NCBI GenBank assembly: GCA_003314535.1 | Contig: POSG01000002.1 | Coordinates: forward strand, 124,001 to 188,000 | Length of the DNA: 64,000 nucleotides | Reading direction: 5' to 3' | Source of the DNA: Geobacter sp. | Lineage (GTDB): Bacteria; Desulfobacterota; Desulfuromonadia; Geobacterales; Geobacteraceae | Shown: piece after piece, positions 46,101 to 57,128 of the stretch | How the letters are laid out: the number at the start of each line of letters is the position of its first letter | Position numbering within the stretch: the first letter of the stretch is position 1 | Made by a program: the position numbers and the translations under genes | Notes under the pieces: generated by a model | Database searches by the model: none | What the model was told of the DNA's origin: nothing | The model's input: the letters and a program-made list of their open reading frames with translations, nothing else

Positions 46101-47060
46101 TTACTCCACTTCTTCCATTGCGGTGCGCGCTTCCAGTTTTTCGAGCAGATTGTCGTGGAATTCCCGAGTGGAATCATATCCCATGACCTGCAGCAGGAAA
46201 TTTCTCGCAGCAACCTCAATGATCGATGTGAGGTTGCGTCCATAACGGACGGGAATCTTCAGGTATTTCAAATCAACATCGAGAATCTTGTAGTAATGTT
46301 CATCAAGTCCCAGACGGTCGTAATCCTGAGAGGCGTTCCATTCACAAAGCTCAATAACCAGGTTTATGATTTTCTTTTCCCTGATGGCAGAGATTCCGTA
46401 AAGGTCTTTTATGTTGATAATTCCAAGGCCCCTGATCTCCATCCTGAACTGGAGTGCTTCAGCAGCATTTCCCACCAATGCGGAAGGCATTTTTTTCTTG
46501 ATCTGCACTACGTCGTCAGCTACGAGACGATGCCCCCGTATCACCAGGTCCAGTGCACATTCGCTTTTCCCGATACCGCTCTTGCCGAGAATCAGAATCC
46601 CTACGCCGAACACGTCCATCAGCACTCCGTGCACATGCGTTGCGGGAAGAAGCCTGTCCTCCAGATAACTCGTGATAAGGGAAATGAACTGGGATGAGGC
46701 ATGGGAAGACCTAAGAAGCGGAATCCCTGCTTTTTCCGCAGCTTCGACGAGGCATTCAGGTGGTTCGAGACCAAGAGTGACAATCAGGCATACTATGGGA
46801 AATGAGCAGAGCCTCTCAGCTTGACTTCTTGCTGTCTCGGACGAAAGGTGCCGAAGATAAGATATCTCGGTATTTCCGAGTATTTGTACCCTTTCCGGAT
46901 AGATGTACTCGGTATACCCGGTAAGTGCCAGGCCGGGTTTCTGGATTTTCGGGGTTTCAAGCTTGTTCCGCACCCCCTCCCCACCTGCGAGCAGAGTCAG
47001 GTCAAGGCCATATTTTACTTCGTCCAGAAGATCCTGGACAGTAAGTTTACGCGCTTTCAA
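46101..47060 (-). CDS. hprK: HPr kinase/phosphorylase
   Basis: Phosphorylates and dephosphorylates Ser46 of HPr according to energy status. The 319-residue protein has the P-loop GKSGIGKSECALDLV, the family signature EIRGLGIINIKDLYG, and a C-terminal helix; the N-terminal domain (to about residue 130) is the less conserved Ser/Hpr-binding fold. It overlaps ptsN by ATGA. In proteobacteria HprK associates with EIIA-Ntr/EIIA-Man clusters rather than with Gram-positive carbon catabolite repression. Confidence 0.96.
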   Translation of the reverse strand: MKARKLTVQDLLDEVKYGLDLTLLAGGEGVRNKLETPKIQKPGLALTGYTEYIYPERVQILGNTEISYLRHLSSETARSQAERLCSFPIVCLIVTLGLEPPECLVEAAEKAGIPLLRSSHASSQFISLITSYLEDRLLPATHVHGVLMDVFGVGILILGKSGIGKSECALDLVIRGHRLVADDVVQIKKKMPSALVGNAAEALQFRMEIRGLGIINIKDLYGISAIREKKIINLVIELCEWNASQDYDRLGLDEHYYKILDVDLKYLKIPVRYGRNLTSIIEVAARNFLLQVMGYDSTREFHDNLLEKLEARTAMEEVE

Positions 47061-47518
47061 AGACGGTTGTCCCGTTCCACGAGAATATCCATCAAGGCAG
47101 CTTCATCCGAAGCCTCCATCAGGCGTTTTCTCAAGGAGTTATCCTTTAGAAGGCGTGATATCCTGGCGAGAAGCTTCAGATATACATCAAGAAATGCCGA
47201 ATCAGCAATAATCAGCATGAAAAGGTGAACCGGCATTCCATCAAGCGATTCAAACGGAATGCCGGCCCTGCTCCTGCCGAATATGATTATGGGATCGCCC
47301 AGCCCGTCAACAAGCGCATGTGGTATGGCAAGACCGTCACCGATACCGGTGCTGCCCAATCTTTCTCGTTCGAGAAGGACGTTGAGAAGGGTATCCCTGT
47401 CGATATCGTTGCGCAGAGGGCACAACATATCGATGAGCTCCAAGATGACCCCATTTTTTGTTGACGATTTCAGATCATTTGCAATCAGACCCGGTCGCAA
47501 GTAAGTTGAAAGCATCAT
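47057..47518 (-). CDS. ptsN: PTS EIIA-Ntr-type regulatory protein
   Basis: A 153-residue EIIA of the fructose/nitrogen class: GIGDGLAIPHALVDG with phospho-His67, preceded by LLNVLLERERLGSTG. PtsN-type proteins modulate potassium uptake and sigma-54-related processes in other proteobacteria. Its position in the rpoN-hpf-ptsN-hprK-rapZ order fits the classic rpoN operon. It overlaps hprK by 4 bases and follows hpf by 40 bases. Confidence 0.93.
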   Translation of the reverse strand: MMLSTYLRPGLIANDLKSSTKNGVILELIDMLCPLRNDIDRDTLLNVLLERERLGSTGIGDGLAIPHALVDGLGDPIIIFGRSRAGIPFESLDGMPVHLFMLIIADSAFLDVYLKLLARISRLLKDNSLRKRLMEASDEAALMDILVERDNRL

Positions 47519-47558
47519 CTTGGCCAGGCAAATCGCAGATGCGGCATCATGTTCGGCA

Positions 47559-48104
47559 TCATCCTTTTTGAGGTTCGATCAGTCCGTAGTTTCCATCCTT
47601 ACGCCTGTAGATGACATTTATGCTTTCTGTAGAAGCGTCCGTAAAAACCAGGAAATCCTTGTGCAGAAGATCCATTTGCATTACAGCTTCATCAACGGAC
47701 ATTGGCTTGATGGAAAAAGTCTTCGATTTGATGATCACCGGTTCCTGGCGAGGTTCGATGCTTTCGGCGGCAAGAACGGTCTTCTTTACCTTCCGTTCAT
47801 CACTTTCCGCGGCCGGTTTATGCTCCTTGATGCGCTCCTTGTAGCGCCTTAACTGGCGTTCTATCTTGTCGACCACGGCATCAAGCGCCGCATACATGTC
47901 GTTGGTCTCCTCAGAGGCCTTTATGGTTATTCCTTTTGCGGTAATAGTAACTTCGGCGATATGGCGTATTTTTTCAACCGTAAGAAAAACCTGGGCGACA
48001 ATCGGCTCGTCAATATACTTCTGCACCCTTTCCAGTTTATCCTGAGCATAGCTTTTCAAGGCATCGCTGGACTCAATATGCCTGAATGTCGTCGTTATCT
48101 GCAT
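47559..48104 (-). CDS. hpf: Ribosome hibernation promoting factor, long form
   Basis: A 181-residue protein that dimerises idle ribosomes into 100S particles. The N-terminal HPF/YfiA domain is MQITTTFRHIESSDALKSYAQDKLERVQKY, HIAEVTITAKGITIKASEETNDMYAALD. The C-terminal domain specific to the long form is KTFSIKPMSVDEAVMQMDLLHKDFLVF, INVIYRRKDGNYGLIEP. GGAG lies upstream of the ATG. It is downstream of rpoN, 67 bases away. Confidence 0.95.
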   Translation of the reverse strand: MQITTTFRHIESSDALKSYAQDKLERVQKYIDEPIVAQVFLTVEKIRHIAEVTITAKGITIKASEETNDMYAALDAVVDKIERQLRRYKERIKEHKPAAESDERKVKKTVLAAESIEPRQEPVIIKSKTFSIKPMSVDEAVMQMDLLHKDFLVFTDASTESINVIYRRKDGNYGLIEPQKG

Positions 48105-48171
48105 ATAACCGTCTCCTTTTCATTTTTCCATTCGGCACCTTAAGGACCTGTATTGTCCATGGCCGGAGATA

Positions 48172-49623
48172 TCAAAAAAGTCTTTTTCTTTCGGATGATG
48201 ATCCGATCTTCATCATTTCTCGATACTTGGTAACAGTTCGCCTGGCAATCGTAATGTTGTGCGTTGACAATATCTCGGCTATTCTCTGGTCGCTCAAGGG
48301 CTTACGCTGATCTTCCGTGTCAAGGATTTCCTTGATCTTGTTCTTGACACTTTCCGAAGCTATTGCATCACCTTCAAGGGTCGATATACCACTGTTGAAA
48401 AAAAACTTCATTTCAAGAAGCCCCTGCGGAGTCTGCATGTACTTGTTGGTGGTAACCCTGCTGATCGTTGATTCATGCATGCCGATATCTTCAGCAATGT
48501 CACGGAGAACAAGAGGCTTCAGATACTCGATCCCCTTTTCAAGAAATTCCCTCTGAAACTTCACGATACTTTTCGCGACCTTGTAAATTGTACGCTGACG
48601 CTGATGGATACTCTTTATCAGCCAGAGAGCAGAGCGCATTTTGTCGCTTATGTATTCTTCCGCTTTCTGATCAGTTGAAGCAGCGGATTTGCTGTCACCT
48701 AAATAGAGCGGATTGATCCTGATATTGGGCATGCCTTCATCATTCAACACGACCACAAGTTCGTCCCCGACTTTATAGACGAAAATATCCGGTGATATAT
48801 AGTGTACATCATCCTGGCCGAACTGCCTGCCGGGTTTTGGATCCAAGCTTGCGATAATCTTGGTCGCGGCAAGGACCTCTTCAACATCAATACCGAGTGC
48901 TTTTGCGATCAGCCTGTATTTTCGCGTTTCCAGTTCCTTGAGATAATCGCTGAGCAGCGACTCGATTATGCTACCGGACATGCCGAGCTGCCTCACCTGA
49001 AGCAGCAGGCATTCCCTCAAGTCGCGCCCCCCTACCCCTATAGGATCGAATTCCTGGATCTTCTTCAGTACTGACTCTGCAAAAGTCTCATCCACACCGC
49101 AGCCTAGAGCGATATCCGACAGGGAGGCCCTGAAATATCCGTCATCATCAATATTGCCAATGATTTCTGCGCCTATGGCCAGTTCCTGCTCGGATAACCT
49201 GGTCATATTGAGCTGCCACATCAAGTGATCAACCAGGGTGGCTTTTTTTGTAAGCAGGTTTTCATAAGACGGGCGATCATCCTCATCATCATAATAATGC
49301 TCTCCGGAGCTGAAATTATAGCTGTCAAGATAGGTCGCCCAATCCATTTCGTGCAAAGTATCCTCGCCAGCCTTCACCTCCTTGAATAGCTCGCCTTCCT
49401 GCTTTTCCTCAGCCTCCTTTTCGTTGATTTCCAGCGGATCCGGCTCCTTGATTTCCTCGATCTCGGCCGTTTCGTCTAGCACCGGGTTTTCCTCGAGCTC
49501 CTGGCGAACGATATCCTGCAGTTCCAGACGTGAAAGCTGGAGGAGTTTGATGGCCTGCTGCAGCTGGGGAGTCATCACCAGCTGCTGCGAAAGCTTCATC
49601 TGTTGTCGCATTTCAATGGCCAT
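48172..49623 (-). CDS. rpoN: RNA polymerase sigma-54 factor
   Basis: A 483-residue sigma-54: Gln-rich activator-binding region I at the N terminus (MRQQMKLSQQLVMTPQLQQAIKLLQLSR), acidic region II, core-binding domain, helix-turn-helix (GMHESTISRVTTNKYMQTP), and the RpoN box ARRTVTKYRE near the C terminus that reads the -24 element. The two -24/-12 promoters at 6213 and 61627 in this window would be its targets. The start at 49623 fits the family, though the Shine-Dalgarno is weak. It lies 44 bases after lptB. Confidence 0.97.
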   Translation of the reverse strand: MAIEMRQQMKLSQQLVMTPQLQQAIKLLQLSRLELQDIVRQELEENPVLDETAEIEEIKEPDPLEINEKEAEEKQEGELFKEVKAGEDTLHEMDWATYLDSYNFSSGEHYYDDEDDRPSYENLLTKKATLVDHLMWQLNMTRLSEQELAIGAEIIGNIDDDGYFRASLSDIALGCGVDETFAESVLKKIQEFDPIGVGGRDLRECLLLQVRQLGMSGSIIESLLSDYLKELETRKYRLIAKALGIDVEEVLAATKIIASLDPKPGRQFGQDDVHYISPDIFVYKVGDELVVVLNDEGMPNIRINPLYLGDSKSAASTDQKAEEYISDKMRSALWLIKSIHQRQRTIYKVAKSIVKFQREFLEKGIEYLKPLVLRDIAEDIGMHESTISRVTTNKYMQTPQGLLEMKFFFNSGISTLEGDAIASESVKNKIKEILDTEDQRKPLSDQRIAEILSTHNITIARRTVTKYREMMKIGSSSERKRLF

Positions 49624-49667
49624 GGGAGAGGTAACCTACCTGTAGTGGTTTTGCCTGGTGCAGTCTT

Positions 49668-50411
49668 TCACAGGCTGAATTTTTCCCCGAGATAAATCTC
49701 TCGTGCCTTCCGGCTCTCCGCGATTGCTCTCGGATCACCATGTTCCAGGATGCTTCCTTCGTTGAGAATATATGCTTTATCACATACTCCGAGTGTTTCA
49801 CGAACATTATGATCGGAAATGAGAATACCGATGCCCTTATCCTTTAATTCTCCTATGATATTCTGAATGTCAAGCACCGCGATGGGGTCAATACCCGCAA
49901 AAGGCTCGTCGAGAAGGATGAAATCCGGATCAGTTGCCAGCGCACGGGCTATTTCAACCCTCCGCCTCTCACCCCCGGAAAGAGCATACCCTTTTATGTC
50001 GGACAGATGCTCGATCTTGAGGTCCACCAACAACCGTTCCAACAGGCCGGTTCGCTCCTCTTCCGCGAGCGCTCTTGACTCGAGGACCCCCATGATATTC
50101 TGCCTGACCGAAAGCTTCCGGAAAACCGACGGTTCCTGGGGAAGATAACTGAGGCCCTTTCGAGCGCGTACATACATGGGCAGTTGAGTCACGTCCTCAT
50201 CACCCAACAATACCTTTCCTGAATCAGGCTTGGAAAGACCGACGACCATGTAAAATGTTGTTGTCTTGCCCGCACCGTTCGGTCCGAGCAGGCCCACTAC
50301 CTCGCCGGGAGAAACCTCCAGGTCAACACCGTTGACTACTACCCGGTCTCCAAAGCTTTTCTTCAGGCTTCGGGTATAAAGGGTTTTTCTACGGTTTCTT
50401 TTCGTCATCAC
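49668..50411 (-). CDS. lptB: LPS export ABC transporter ATP-binding protein
   Basis: ATPase of the LptB2FG complex that extracts LPS from the inner membrane. The 247-residue protein has Walker [17 protein letters not shown], the Q-loop [18 protein letters not shown] typical of LptB, signature [16 protein letters not shown], Walker [17 protein letters not shown] and His switch SDHNVRETL. Its first codons overlap lptA by about 20 bases. It is in the standard kdsC-lptC-lptA-lptB-rpoN order. Confidence 0.97.
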   Translation of the reverse strand: MMTKRNRRKTLYTRSLKKSFGDRVVVNGVDLEVSPGEVVGLLGPNGAGKTTTFYMVVGLSKPDSGKVLLGDEDVTQLPMYVRARKGLSYLPQEPSVFRKLSVRQNIMGVLESRALAEEERTGLLERLLVDLKIEHLSDIKGYALSGGERRRVEIARALATDPDFILLDEPFAGIDPIAVLDIQNIIGELKDKGIGILISDHNVRETLGVCDKAYILNEGSILEHGDPRAIAESRKAREIYLGEKFSL

Positions 50412-50892
50412 CTTCCTTGCCCTTCGGATGTATGACCGCCATAACCCGCTCCTTTGGAGAGCCGGTCACAACGCTTTTCTCCTCGTTCACGAAATAGGTG
50501 ATCTCCGTGCCGCTGACCATGTCTTTCCCTTGAACGACCCTGGGGTTGCCTGTCAGGGTTATCTTCCCTTCCCTGCTGAAATAAGTGCCGTGCTGACCGG
50601 TCCCGATGCGGTTTTGCTGCACGATCCTGACATTTCCGAAAGCATCCACCCGGTCAACCTGCCCGCCATGCTCTGCATATTTGACTACGAGTCTGTCACA
50701 GAATATGGTTATATCATCCTGCTTTGCGACAACCTTGCCAGTAAAGGTTGCTGTCTTGCTTTTCGTTTCAGCCTGAAGCTCGTCCGATTTTATGACAAGC
50801 GGCCCCTTGCTTCGTTCAGCCTCCGCACTGGAAGTGAACAGCACCGAGGAAAGCAGTAGAATACATGTTGCAAGGGTACTGAATTTGAGCAT
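50389..50892 (-). CDS. lptA: LPS transport periplasmic protein LptA
   Basis: A 167-residue exported protein (signal peptide [25 protein letters not shown]) forming part of the periplasmic bridge for LPS. The OstA/LptA beta-jellyroll is visible in [37 protein letters not shown] and [33 protein letters not shown]. It begins one base after the lptC stop and overlaps lptB at its 3' end. Confidence 0.94.
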   Translation of the reverse strand: MLKFSTLATCILLLSSVLFTSSAEAERSKGPLVIKSDELQAETKSKTATFTGKVVAKQDDITIFCDRLVVKYAEHGGQVDRVDAFGNVRIVQQNRIGTGQHGTYFSREGKITLTGNPRVVQGKDMVSGTEITYFVNEEKSVVTGSPKERVMAVIHPKGKEGDDEKKP

Positions 50893-50893
50893 A

Positions 50894-51466
50894 TCATTTC
50901 TTTCGACTGCCGATTACTGCAGTGACATTTCGCGACACTTTCAGCCTCTTGTCATTGACCATTATCTCCATACCATTACCTTCTACGGAAAAATTGCCGT
51001 CCGTGAGCTTTACATGGTCATTTGTGCTGATCAATGCCCTTTTGGCATTGTACTCCACGTGTCCCGTAGTAAATTTCATCCCCGAAGAGGTCGTGGCAGT
51101 AATGTTTCCAACCATTTTGACATCACCGGAGTTCTTGCTATAGTCGGCCGTATCAGCCGTCAAAGTGTATTTACCTGCCGGGCCGCCACCCCTGAAAACC
51201 ATTTCCGGGGCTGTGAACCGTATGATTCCAGGGTCGTTATAATAGTCAACCTTGCTGGCGACAAGATCCCACTGGGTGGTTCCGTCTTTCGTATTGGTAT
51301 AGCGCACTTTCTGCAATGAGAGGTCAATATTCTTTGGTAGGGCCGCCAGGATATCGCGAGGCTCTTTGACCTTATGAACCTTGAGGGCTATCGCAACCGT
51401 TAAATAAGTTGCTGCCGCGATAACCAAGAAAGCAATAATCCGCCTGATATTATTGAAGTAATGCAT
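50894..51466 (-). CDS. lptC: LPS export protein LptC
   Basis: A 190-residue inner-membrane-anchored protein with one N-terminal helix (residues 9-27) and a periplasmic LptC/OstA-like domain: VRYTNTKDGTTQWDLVASKVDYYNDPGIIRFTAPEM, then GDVKMVGNITATTSSGM and LTADTADYSKNSG. It passes LPS from LptFG to LptA. The Shine-Dalgarno is weak. A 105-base gap separates it from kdsC, where I see no other gene. Confidence 0.92.
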   Translation of the reverse strand: MHYFNNIRRIIAFLVIAAATYLTVAIALKVHKVKEPRDILAALPKNIDLSLQKVRYTNTKDGTTQWDLVASKVDYYNDPGIIRFTAPEMVFRGGGPAGKYTLTADTADYSKNSGDVKMVGNITATTSSGMKFTTGHVEYNAKRALISTNDHVKLTDGNFSVEGNGMEIMVNDKRLKVSRNVTAVIGSRKK

Positions 51467-51571
51467 AATTCAGCGAAAGTATAGCATCATAGAAAATGGC
51501 TGTAAAGCAGATTCTGGCACGGAGATTGAAGAAGGATCGGACAAAATTGAGGCAATCGAACCGGCATTGAT

Positions 51572-52090
51572 TCATAGATCGTAGTATTTTGCCGTTACAG
51601 TTTCCCAATGCCCCTGGCCCTTCAGGATGAGATCGCAAACCTCCCTGACTGCTCCCCAACCACCCCTGTTCCTGGTTACGTAATGGACTTGGTCAAGAAC
51701 TTCAGATATGGCGTCAGCAGGGGCCGCAGCAAATCCGACGCGACGCAGAAGCGGCAGGTCGATGACATCGTCACCGATATATGCTACCTGATCATCCCTG
51801 AGTGCTGTTTTTTTGAGCAAATCACGATAAGGTTCCAGCTTGTCCAGAGAACTCTGATAAAGATGAACTATTCCCAGCTCGGCAGCCCTGTTGGCGACCA
51901 CCAGGGACTTGCGGCCTGAAATTATTCCCACTGCTATGCCCGCTCTTTGCAGCAGCTTTATGCCATGTCCATCCTTGACATTGAAGAATTTGCTTTCCAC
52001 GCCGTTGGAGTCGAAAACAATCCTTCCGTCAGTCAGAACCCCGTCCACATCGAGAATAAGCAGCTTTATATGCGCGATCCGTTCTTTCAT
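51572..52090 (-). CDS. kdsC: 3-deoxy-D-manno-octulosonate 8-phosphate phosphatase
   Basis: Releases Kdo from Kdo-8-phosphate. A 172-residue capless C0-type HAD phosphatase with DVDGVLTDGRI (motif I), SGRKS (motif II), KLEPYRDLL with the motif III Lys, and YIGDDVIDLPLL (motif IV); a C-terminal GGWGAVREVCDLIL is diagnostic of KdsC. Its start overlaps the kdsD stop by one base (TGATG), coupling the two. Confidence 0.95.
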   Translation of the reverse strand: MKERIAHIKLLILDVDGVLTDGRIVFDSNGVESKFFNVKDGHGIKLLQRAGIAVGIISGRKSLVVANRAAELGIVHLYQSSLDKLEPYRDLLKKTALRDDQVAYIGDDVIDLPLLRRVGFAAAPADAISEVLDQVHYVTRNRGGWGAVREVCDLILKGQGHWETVTAKYYDL

Positions 52091-53055
52091 CAGGCCAGCC
52101 CCGCTTTCAACAAATCATGAAGATGAATTATACCGACAGGCTCCGACATCTTCTCCTCCCCGAAAACAAAGAGGGAAGTTATGGAATACTCCTCCATCTG
52201 CTGGAGAGCCCCGGCGGCAAGGGCGGACGCAGTGATCCTCTTGGGGTTCCTGGTCATGAGCTCTCCCGCAGTAGTGTTGAGGATATCCACCCCTCTTTCA
52301 AGCGCTCGCCTCAAATCACCGTCAGTAATTACTCCGGCCAGCCCGCCGCTCTTGTCCAGAACCCCGGTGATTCCAAGCCCACGTGAAGTAATGACGAACA
52401 ATGCCTCACGCATGAGGGAATCGATTTGCACCAGGGGGATTGAGTCGCCGGTGTGCATCAGGTCTTCAACCTTGAGAAGCAGCTTTTTCCCCAGTGATCC
52501 CCCTGGATGAAACAGCGCGAAATCCTCCGCCTTGAACCCTCTCTTAACGAGAAGCGCCACTGCCAAGGCATCCCCCATAGCCAAAGTCGCTGTAGTGGAT
52601 GCAGTGGGAGCCAGTCCCAATGGGCATGCTTCTTCCTTTACGGAAATTTCCAGGAAAACATCGGCGGATTTTGCAAGTGTGGAGGTTTTGCTTCCGGACA
52701 TGCAAACAAGTGTCGCCCCTATCCGCTTGATGGTCGGCAGAATCCGCAGGACCTCTTCAGTTTCCCCACTGTTTGAAACGGCTATGACAACGTCGCCTCT
52801 CATGATCATTCCCAGGTCGCCGTGTATGCCTTCCGCAGGATGCAGAAAGAACGCAGGGGTTCCCGTGGATGATAATGTGGAAGCGATTTTCTGGCAGATT
52901 ATGCCGGATTTTCCCATTCCGGTAACGACTACGCGTCCATGGGATGCAAGAATGAGTTCAACAGCCTTGATAAAATCGCAGTTGAGGGAATCAGCCAGAG
53001 AAAGCAGGGCTTCCGCCTCGACACGTATCACCCTTTTTGCTTCTTCGAGAATCAA
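52090..53055 (-). CDS. kdsD: D-arabinose 5-phosphate isomerase
   Basis: Interconverts ribulose 5-phosphate and arabinose 5-phosphate for Kdo synthesis. The 321-residue protein has a SIS domain (GRVVVTGMGKSGIICQKIASTLSSTGTPAFFLHPAEGIHGDLG, ISNSGETEEVLRI-type) and two CBS domains (VEDLMHTGDSIPLV, and LMTRNPKRITASALAAGALQQM). It overlaps kdsC by one base and lies 78 bases after kdsA. No gut/srl genes are near, so it is the Kdo-pathway isomerase. Confidence 0.96.
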   Translation of the reverse strand: MILEEAKRVIRVEAEALLSLADSLNCDFIKAVELILASHGRVVVTGMGKSGIICQKIASTLSSTGTPAFFLHPAEGIHGDLGMIMRGDVVIAVSNSGETEEVLRILPTIKRIGATLVCMSGSKTSTLAKSADVFLEISVKEEACPLGLAPTASTTATLAMGDALAVALLVKRGFKAEDFALFHPGGSLGKKLLLKVEDLMHTGDSIPLVQIDSLMREALFVITSRGLGITGVLDKSGGLAGVITDGDLRRALERGVDILNTTAGELMTRNPKRITASALAAGALQQMEEYSITSLFVFGEEKMSEPVGIIHLHDLLKAGLA

Positions 53056-53133
53056 CTTGCACTCCTCCGTCCAGTATTGTCTCGAACCATTTTCCGACTA
53101 ACGGAACGTTCTTCAAGCTACGGGCGAATTATG

Positions 53134-53952
53134 TTACTTGACTATGGCGTCAATAGATTTGAGTTTCTTCAGCAGGGGGGGGACTTCATCCAGTTTCATT
53201 GAGTTCGGACCGTCGCACAGAGCCTTGTCAGGGTCCTCATGAACTTCCAGGAAAATTCCATCCACACCAGTTGCAACAGCGGCCCGTGACAGGTATTCAA
53301 CGAATTCCCTCTGCCCTCCGGACGCCCCTCCCAGCCCACCGGGAAGTTGAACACTGTGTGTTGCGTCGAATACTACCGGGTATCCTATTTTTCGCATTAT
53401 GGGGAGGCTGCGCATGTCGGATACCAGGTTGTTGTAGCCGAAGGATGCACCGCGTTCAGTCAGTATTATCCTTGTCGAACCGCTCGATACCGCTTTCGCT
53501 ACAACATTCTCCATATCCCATGGAGCAAGGAACTGGCCTTTCTTGATATTGATCACTTTTCCGCTTCTCGCCGCCGCGGCGATGAGGTCCGTCTGGCGGC
53601 ATAGGAATGCAGGGATCTGGATAACGTCAACCACATCGGCTGCCGCACCGGCTTCCTCCACGGAATGCACATCCGTGAGGATAGGAACGCCGAGAGATTC
53701 CTTGACCTTGGCAAGTATGCGAAGGCCTTCGCGCATGCCGGGGCCGCGGAATGAATTCACCGAAGTTCGATTTGCCTTGTCGTAGGATGCCTTGAAGACA
53801 AGCGGCGTCGCAAGCCCGTTGCATATGGTCATGAGCCGTTCGGCGCATCGCATTGCACTGGTTTCGTTTTCAATGACGCAGGGACCGGCGATAAGCACCA
53901 ACGGCCTGTTCCCACCAATCTTCACATTTCCTATGGAAATTTCGCTTACCAC
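53134..53952 (-). CDS. kdsA: 3-deoxy-8-phosphooctulonate synthase
   Basis: Condenses PEP with arabinose 5-phosphate to Kdo-8-phosphate. The 272-residue TIM barrel has [51 protein letters not shown] and [11 protein letters not shown]. The start is GTG at 53952 with GGAGAGG 3 bases upstream; a longer open frame would overlap pyrG by over 100 bases and add unrelated residues. The N-terminal Asn/Cys metal position could tell metal dependence, but I did not resolve it. It lies 29 bases after pyrG. Confidence 0.95.
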   Translation of the reverse strand: MVSEISIGNVKIGGNRPLVLIAGPCVIENETSAMRCAERLMTICNGLATPLVFKASYDKANRTSVNSFRGPGMREGLRILAKVKESLGVPILTDVHSVEEAGAAADVVDVIQIPAFLCRQTDLIAAAARSGKVINIKKGQFLAPWDMENVVAKAVSSGSTRIILTERGASFGYNNLVSDMRSLPIMRKIGYPVVFDATHSVQLPGGLGGASGGQREFVEYLSRAAVATGVDGIFLEVHEDPDKALCDGPNSMKLDEVPPLLKKLKSIDAIVK

Positions 53953-53981
53953 GACCTCTCCTGTCCGCACTTTTAAAAGGT

Positions 53982-56376
<2,395 letters not shown>

Positions 56377-56464
56377 AGGGTAAAGGGACCATCGCCGGAT
56401 AAAGTATGTCCCTTCATGCGGTGGGACGAAATAAGTTACATCAAATGACCTGAGCCTGTCAAGA

Positions 56465-56498
56465 ACGGATTTCCAAGGGTTAAGCCAAGGAAATCCGT
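56465..56498 (-). terminator. Hairpin after the P460 gene
   Basis: ACGGATTTCC and GGAAATCCGT form a perfect 10-bp stem 18 bases beyond the stop of the minus-strand P460 gene. The following minus-strand bases TTCTTG are not a proper T run, so termination would be weak. Confidence 0.55.
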
Positions 56499-56516
56499 GA
56501 ACTTCAGTTTCATGGA

Positions 56517-56996
56517 CTATCGGAAATCTGCGAAACGCGAGATCACGAGGTCTCTGTCACGCGCTTCCTTCAAGTGGCATTCATAGCAGTTTTTCACCGG
56601 GTCTATTCCGCTGGGCTTCCCTTCCGGTGTGAATCCTGCGAAGAGCCACCCGCCGGTCTCCTTCTGCTTTTTGTCCTTCTTCATCAACACAATCATGGAC
56701 TTTTTCCCTCGGACCGGTTTGCCGCCCTCTTCCTTTATGCCATACTGAACCACAACGAATTGGCTGCCTTCAGTATATTTTCCGCCGGTTTTGTACGCTT
56801 TCATCGCCTTGGTATCCACGTACGTGTAATGAATTCCGTAGAAGAGCGATTTCTTATCATTGACGACCTGCTGTTTGCTTTTTGCCCACTTTTCGTAACC
56901 TTTCGGCAGGGACACTGAAGCAGCGTATGCGGCAACAGATAGTGCAAGCAGAGCGAAAGAAGACGCTATAAGTATGGACACGTGATTTCTTCTCAT
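56517..56996 (-). CDS. Cytochrome P460 family protein
   Basis: A 159-residue exported protein: signal peptide with cleavage expected after AYAA (about residue 26), the P460 domain ([50 protein letters not shown]), and one haem-c site CYECH near residue 142 followed by [11 protein letters not shown]. Family members oxidise hydroxylamine or NO or are cytochrome c'-beta gas-binding proteins; the lysine cross-link residue of P460 enzymes cannot be assigned by eye, so function is open. It is separated from the porin gene by 132 bases. Confidence 0.88.
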   Translation of the reverse strand: MRRNHVSILIASSFALLALSVAAYAASVSLPKGYEKWAKSKQQVVNDKKSLFYGIHYTYVDTKAMKAYKTGGKYTEGSQFVVVQYGIKEEGGKPVRGKKSMIVLMKKDKKQKETGGWLFAGFTPEGKPSGIDPVKNCYECHLKEARDRDLVISRFADFR

Positions 56997-57128
56997 GGTT
57001 GTTACTCCCTTGGAACGCGATATTTCATTGCTTCAAACTAAACCATTACCTTCCGGTTGTCACGAAAAAACACCTGTATATCTTCATTCCACTGGGACTG
57101 CGGTGCTTTTGTTTATGGGACAGGAGAT

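Noticed and set aside
51450-51659. Minus-strand frame between kdsC and lptC
   Set aside because: It overlaps the 3' end of kdsC and the 5' end of lptC, lacks a Shine-Dalgarno and shows no domain.
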